64,000 bases of DNA from Aquila chrysaetos chrysaetos (Eukaryota; Chordata; Aves; Accipitriformes; Accipitridae), in the NCBI RefSeq assembly GCF_900496995.4, contig NC_044009.1, forward strand, positions 40,075,505 through 40,139,504, written 5' to 3'. The translations under genes were made by a program, and so were the position numbers. The first letter of the stretch is position 1. Every line of letters begins with the position of its first letter. The notes beneath the pieces were generated by a model. It was not told the origin of the DNA, made no database searches, and worked only from the letters and a program-made list of their open reading frames with translations. Below, one piece after another: positions 60,047 through 64,000 of the stretch.

Positions 60047-61000
60047 ACAGAGGATCACGGTGCTGATCTAGTCTAACTTTCTCTATTATACCACCAGAGG
60101 ACTTTCCTGTACTTAACTTTCCTGTACTTAAACCCATCCACGTCCAGTGACAAGTTTTAGACTACAGCAGATCTTCTGGAAAAACACCTGAACAAAATGT
60201 CAGCTCTGCAGTGCTAGAGAGTCTGTCACCAGCCTGAATCCAGTGCTCTTCTCTGTTGAAACCGGGAGCCTTGTTTCTAATCTGAATTTCTCTAGTTTAA
60301 CTTCTAGCTCTTCATCTTTGTAATTGCTGTTAGGTAACTGTAATTAGATTAGCCATAAATTCTTGTAACATCCCTTACCTCTGGGTCAAAAAGCATCAGT
60401 TATGAAATTTTTGTTGATTACATATGTATTAATATTACAGATCAAGTCATCCTGCAAGCGCCTCTCTTTTGAGCTCTCTTTCATTTTTCTCATGGATAGC
60501 ACTGGAGCCTTTGCAATTTTCATTCCTCTGCTTGAATTGCAGACACCAGAGCTGGGCGTAGTGTTCCATTAACAGCCAATTCAGGGTTAGACAGAGAGGC
60601 ATTATAGCCTCCCAAATTCTGCATAGACAAACACATTTTGCTTTAGTTGTTTGGATGCCAGCAACCTCCATAGAACTTGTCAGCCACTGTTTGCCCACCA
60701 TAAACTTCAAGTCGTCTCCAGTCAGTGTTTCTCAAAACACAGTCTTCATTTTAATCAATTGTTTTCCAGATGTGTGGCCTTGTATGTGGTTGCTTTAAAA
60801 TATATAATCTTTGTATCTAGCCCATCTAGGGATAGAGAGCAGGTCACTGGTACAAAGCAATCATCTTTATTTACTGTGTCTGCAGTCATTTATCACTGAC
60901 AAACTTCATGACTCTGTAGTTGTTTCCAGTCACTGATACGCAAAATTATTGTAGCTCTCCAATCATATGAGTATTTCCACCAGATTCAGTAATACCGGTC
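60047..61000 (-). mobile_element. ancient CR1-like LINE, antisense
   Basis: The plus strand shows, in order, the antisense signature of an old amniote CR1. First comes a decayed 3' end (AGATCACAGAGGATCACGG then GATCTAGTCTAACTT), then TCTGAATTTCTCTAGTTTAACTTCTAGC. TTGAATTGCAGACACCAGAGCTGG with AGTGTTCCA lies near 60535-60570. Then comes a stretch ending ATTTATCACTGACAAACTTCATGACTCTG near 60890-60915. The spacing equals that of the CR1 ORF2 region in turtles, crocodiles and early birds. There are no open frames; the copy has been neutral for a long time. The right edge is uncertain and may reach about 61150. Confidence 0.7.
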
Positions 61001-61622
61001 AGGACTAATTTGTGTATTAAATGAGCTATTCCACTTCTTGTTTATTACTTGGGTTTGCAGCGTTAGAGTCTACACAATTAAGGAATCTCTTCTCTTTGAG
61101 TCCCTTGGTACCTTGATTAATTTTAATCTTGACATCTTGATTTCTGGCTAAATGAGTGCTCATTTTCACCCTTGTCTTTTGTCATTAGCTTAATACCCTC
61201 CTGAATACTTTAGCCTGTCTCCTGAAAGACTTATTCCCTTCCACTCAAATGACAGCCAGCCACGTTGTACAGTCTCTTTTCTCCGTAGAAGATGGACCTG
61301 CACTGCTGAAAACTGAGGGTCTCTGCCTTTCACCGCTTACTTAACTGTTGATTTTTTGAATCGTATATAGCCCTGTAACTTGAGTCACAGCTCGCAGAAA
61401 TGAGCACTGTTCGGAGTACTAATTTCATTCTCCCTTATAAAGTTCCTTGCAAGGACTCTCGGTCGTTCTTGAATCTTTCTTCACCAGTGTGCTTGTGTCC
61501 TTGCAGACTAGGCTGCCTTGCTCATGGGTATATCCCATATAGCTCTGTCGTCTCCTACTACATCAACTGTCAGATATTTTGACGGTTTTGGGGTTTGCAA
61601 ATGCTCTGTTACTTGTGTGCGT

Positions 61623-61682
61623 GAGGCTGGACTCAATGACCTCCACAGGTCCCTTCCAACCCCAAATACTCTATGATCCTGT
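61623..61682 (+). mobile_element. CR1 LINE 3' tail
   Basis: GAGGCTGGACTCAATGACCTCCACAGGTCCCTTCCAACCCC then CTCTATGATCCT is the sense-strand CR1 3' end, only about 60 bp long. Its orientation is opposite to the older CR1 just to its left. Confidence 0.85.
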
Positions 61683-64000
61683 CAGAAACTCTTCTCCCAT
61701 TCCCATCTGGATGAATTTTTCTCCATTCTCCCGTTTATGAACTGCCAACCATTTTATGTGGTCTGCATCCTGCCTTCAGCTGGCAACTGTAGTCCTATAA
61801 AGACAATATGTGTTTCTATCCAGTGTGGAATAGCAGCTTGTGTGGTGTATGTGTTCAGCAGAGGAAAACGAGTCAATTGAAGTGTTGCTTTTTTGTTTTT
61901 AATTACATTCTTGTTTCCTTCCCAGGCTTCTCTCTTCTACATACTTACACGTGTGCCTCTGGAGGGAGGATTCAATAGGCTGATGAACTGGAATGTTTAA
62001 AAATAAACCAAAATTTTGTAATGAAACATGTTCTGAAAGAACCCAGTTGCTATAGGGATTTTTGCAAGGATGCAGTCCTTCGTCTTTCATTGCTCAAAAT
62101 AAAGGTTTTCCTTCCTTGAGCCAAATGAGGGTTTTCTTATCCAAGCTTTGGAGCCTGTTCAATGTCATCTGGATGGACTAGTCACTACAAGACAATATTA
62201 CTCATCCCACCCCTACATAAAGCAAACCCATTAAACTTCACTGCATGTGGTTTGTATTTGGGGTTTCATTCATGAGAGTTGAAAGTGCCCAAACTACTGC
62301 AGCACGGAAGTGCAACCCTGACAGGATTCTCCTTCAGTCACCACCAGCCAACAAAGCATTCACTTCCACCTTCTCAAAAGCTCCCTCAAATCTGATTTCA
62401 AGGCAGCTCTTTTTCTCTTAGCCAAATCTCCTGTGTTGGCTCTCACCCGCTCTGTGGAACCTGCATGAACATCTCTGGTCAGAATCAGAGTCCCTGCTCC
62501 ACTTGTAGTACGTGCAATTTACTTTTCTTAGTATCTTTTACTCATAAACCTGCTGAAAAGTCAATAGGTTAATTATTACTGCTTTGGAATTAGAGTCTAA
62601 TTTTGTTGTAAACAGTTTAACTGCTGGTCCTCCACCCTGGTCTTAATACAGTCTGTGTTTAGCTGTTACCCACCCTGGTATATCTGCCAAGCACCACAGA
62701 CATTTTATCTGACATGTTAGTTATTAACAGTTTCTGCTCTTGTTGGAGCACGAAGACTTGATGAAGGGGTTTTTTTGGTTTCTTCATTTTCATTTTTTTT
62801 CTTTTTCTACTCTGGTGTGCAGAGGTTTCCTAAAGTGAAAACAATACTTTTTCATTACATACATGCACACACATATAGGTAATATTTGTCTTTTTTTTTT
62901 TTTTTTCTTCTTGGAAAAAACCCAGAAAATTCTATAACAGGAAACTGAAAACTTCTTTGGATTTACATCAAAAAACCAAACTTTGGCAAAAGAGTTGTCT
63001 AAGTTCTCTCACCCTTACAACAAAAACAAACAAATAAACAAAACCCAAGTGAAGATTCATGGACCAGTTATAATGGTGATGCATCACTTTTGAGCAATTT
63101 TTGTTTACCTGATTGCATCCTCCCATATTTTTGCAGCATGTTAACACAGAGTCTGAACGCAGGAGTGTCTTGATTATCTTCTTTGACGGTTTTTCACATG
63201 TTGGAATTCGCATAGTAAAAATTTTCTCATGATAAGACACGTAGGATTGGCTTTGTAAAAGTACAAGCATGACTTTGTTTTCCTGTTCCACCACAAAAGG
63301 CTCTTCCCTCCAGCCCTCACTCCTCCATCTTCTCAGTTCTTCCAAAGTAAGAAACAAAGATAACTTCTGAGAGAGAGGAGGGAAAGTCATGTACCCCAGC
63401 CTGCATGTCTCAGCATGGACCAATACCGAGTCTGTGTCTGGCTTTGAGCTTTTATGTCTGCTCATATGTTTTGTTGACGTATTGTAATTGTTTATAACCC
63501 AGCATCTGAAAGATAACTTCTGTTCAAGGCTCTAAGGTTGGCAACTTGAAAATATAGTTGAAGGGGGGAAACGATTCAAATTTATCTGATATTTTATAAA
63601 TTGGTCTTATTTGTAAGGAAGCAGCAATATTAAAGTGACATTAGTGTTTGTGAAAAACATGAATGTCAGGCTAAACCCAAAGGATGGGTGAAATGTGAGT
63701 TACTTTATTCAATATCATCTCCCTTCCAGTAACTACAGCCCAGAAAGTAAATGGCTTTAGAAAGGGAAAAACTATTTATGTTTCAATTCACTAGCCTCAG
63801 TGTGGTCATCTGGTGCCATGGAGTGTCCTAGGATAGCGTGGCCTCTGGTTGACATTCCCGATGGATGCATGTCTCCCGTAGGTCCTGTGCCACATCTGTC
63901 AGGCCTGCCCAGGACCAGGGGTCCCCGGGTGCTGGGTGCCCCTGTGCAGACACTGGCATTGCACTCTTGCTGTCCAGGGCCCGTTAGTGTCTGGTCCCCG
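61683..64000. other. no gene recognised
   Basis: AT-rich with a T16 run at 62891-62906. The 165-codon minus-strand frame (62968-63465) is the longest here but has no domain, signal peptide or splice context. The last 170 bases become GC-richer towards the window edge and may lead into a feature outside it. Confidence 0.35.

Noticed and set aside
62968..63465. 165-codon minus-strand open frame
   Set aside because: One or more frames of this length are expected by chance on two strands of 64 kb. It has no domain, no splice context and no promoter, and the sequence is AT-rich intron-like DNA.
1..64000. CRISPR arrays, bacterial operons, phage or plasmid elements, tRNA or rRNA genes
   Set aside because: None is seen. 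Composition, repeats and splice signals are those of a bird nuclear genome, and short tandem tracts are microsatellites rather than repeat-spacer arrays.

Overview
This window looks like bird nuclear DNA. The best evidence is the mobile DNA. There are several CR1 LINE copies (31990-33955, 38240-38650, 52375-52640, 60047-61000, 61623-61682), most of the identifiable ends carrying the ATTCTATG-like 3' octamer or a decayed form of it. There is also a solo LTR of a common avian endogenous-retrovirus type at 37162-37733, and many very old amniote SINE and MITE-like relics. No bacterial, phage, plasmid or CRISPR feature is present. Most of the sequence is intergenic or intronic, and most open frames are chance.

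Region 1-14.5 kb: the best protein-coding signal is a chain of plus-strand exons at 11986-12097, 13263-13408 and 14176-14253. Each has good splice sites, the phases fit (0 to 1, 1 to 0, 0 to stop), and AATAAA signals follow. I do not recognise the protein. An in-frame TAA sits four bases before the donor of the first of these exons. The gene may therefore end there in one isoform, or the last two exons may be decaying. A 21-nt candidate microexon with consensus splice sites lies on the other strand at 10395-10415. Repeats here include a hAT-like MITE with terminal inverted repeats (6522-6911).

Region 16.5-18.9 kb: a strong CpG island with C/G runs and CCCT, TA and GT microsatellites. It is the likely promoter of a gene I cannot name. 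Candidate first exons on the plus strand end at 17791 (non-coding) and 18628 (short coding).

Region 18.9-64 kb: about 45 kb with no recognisable protein-coding exon. It contains repeats, an AT-rich block that may be a conserved non-coding element (19.4-19.7 kb), a second small CpG island (50.5-50.9 kb), and isolated exon-like blocks (45.2-45.5, 47.0 and 55.3 kb). The simplest reading is a long 5' intron with alternative promoters, or a regulatory gene desert.

I found no convincing new biological system. The items most worth testing are the interrupted three-exon gene tail, the minus-strand microexon, and a set of short self-complementary ancient repeats (5.2, 7.0, 11.8, 20.0 and 57.9 kb). 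Family assignments rest on reading the sequence and on memory of repeat consensus sequences; no database search was run.
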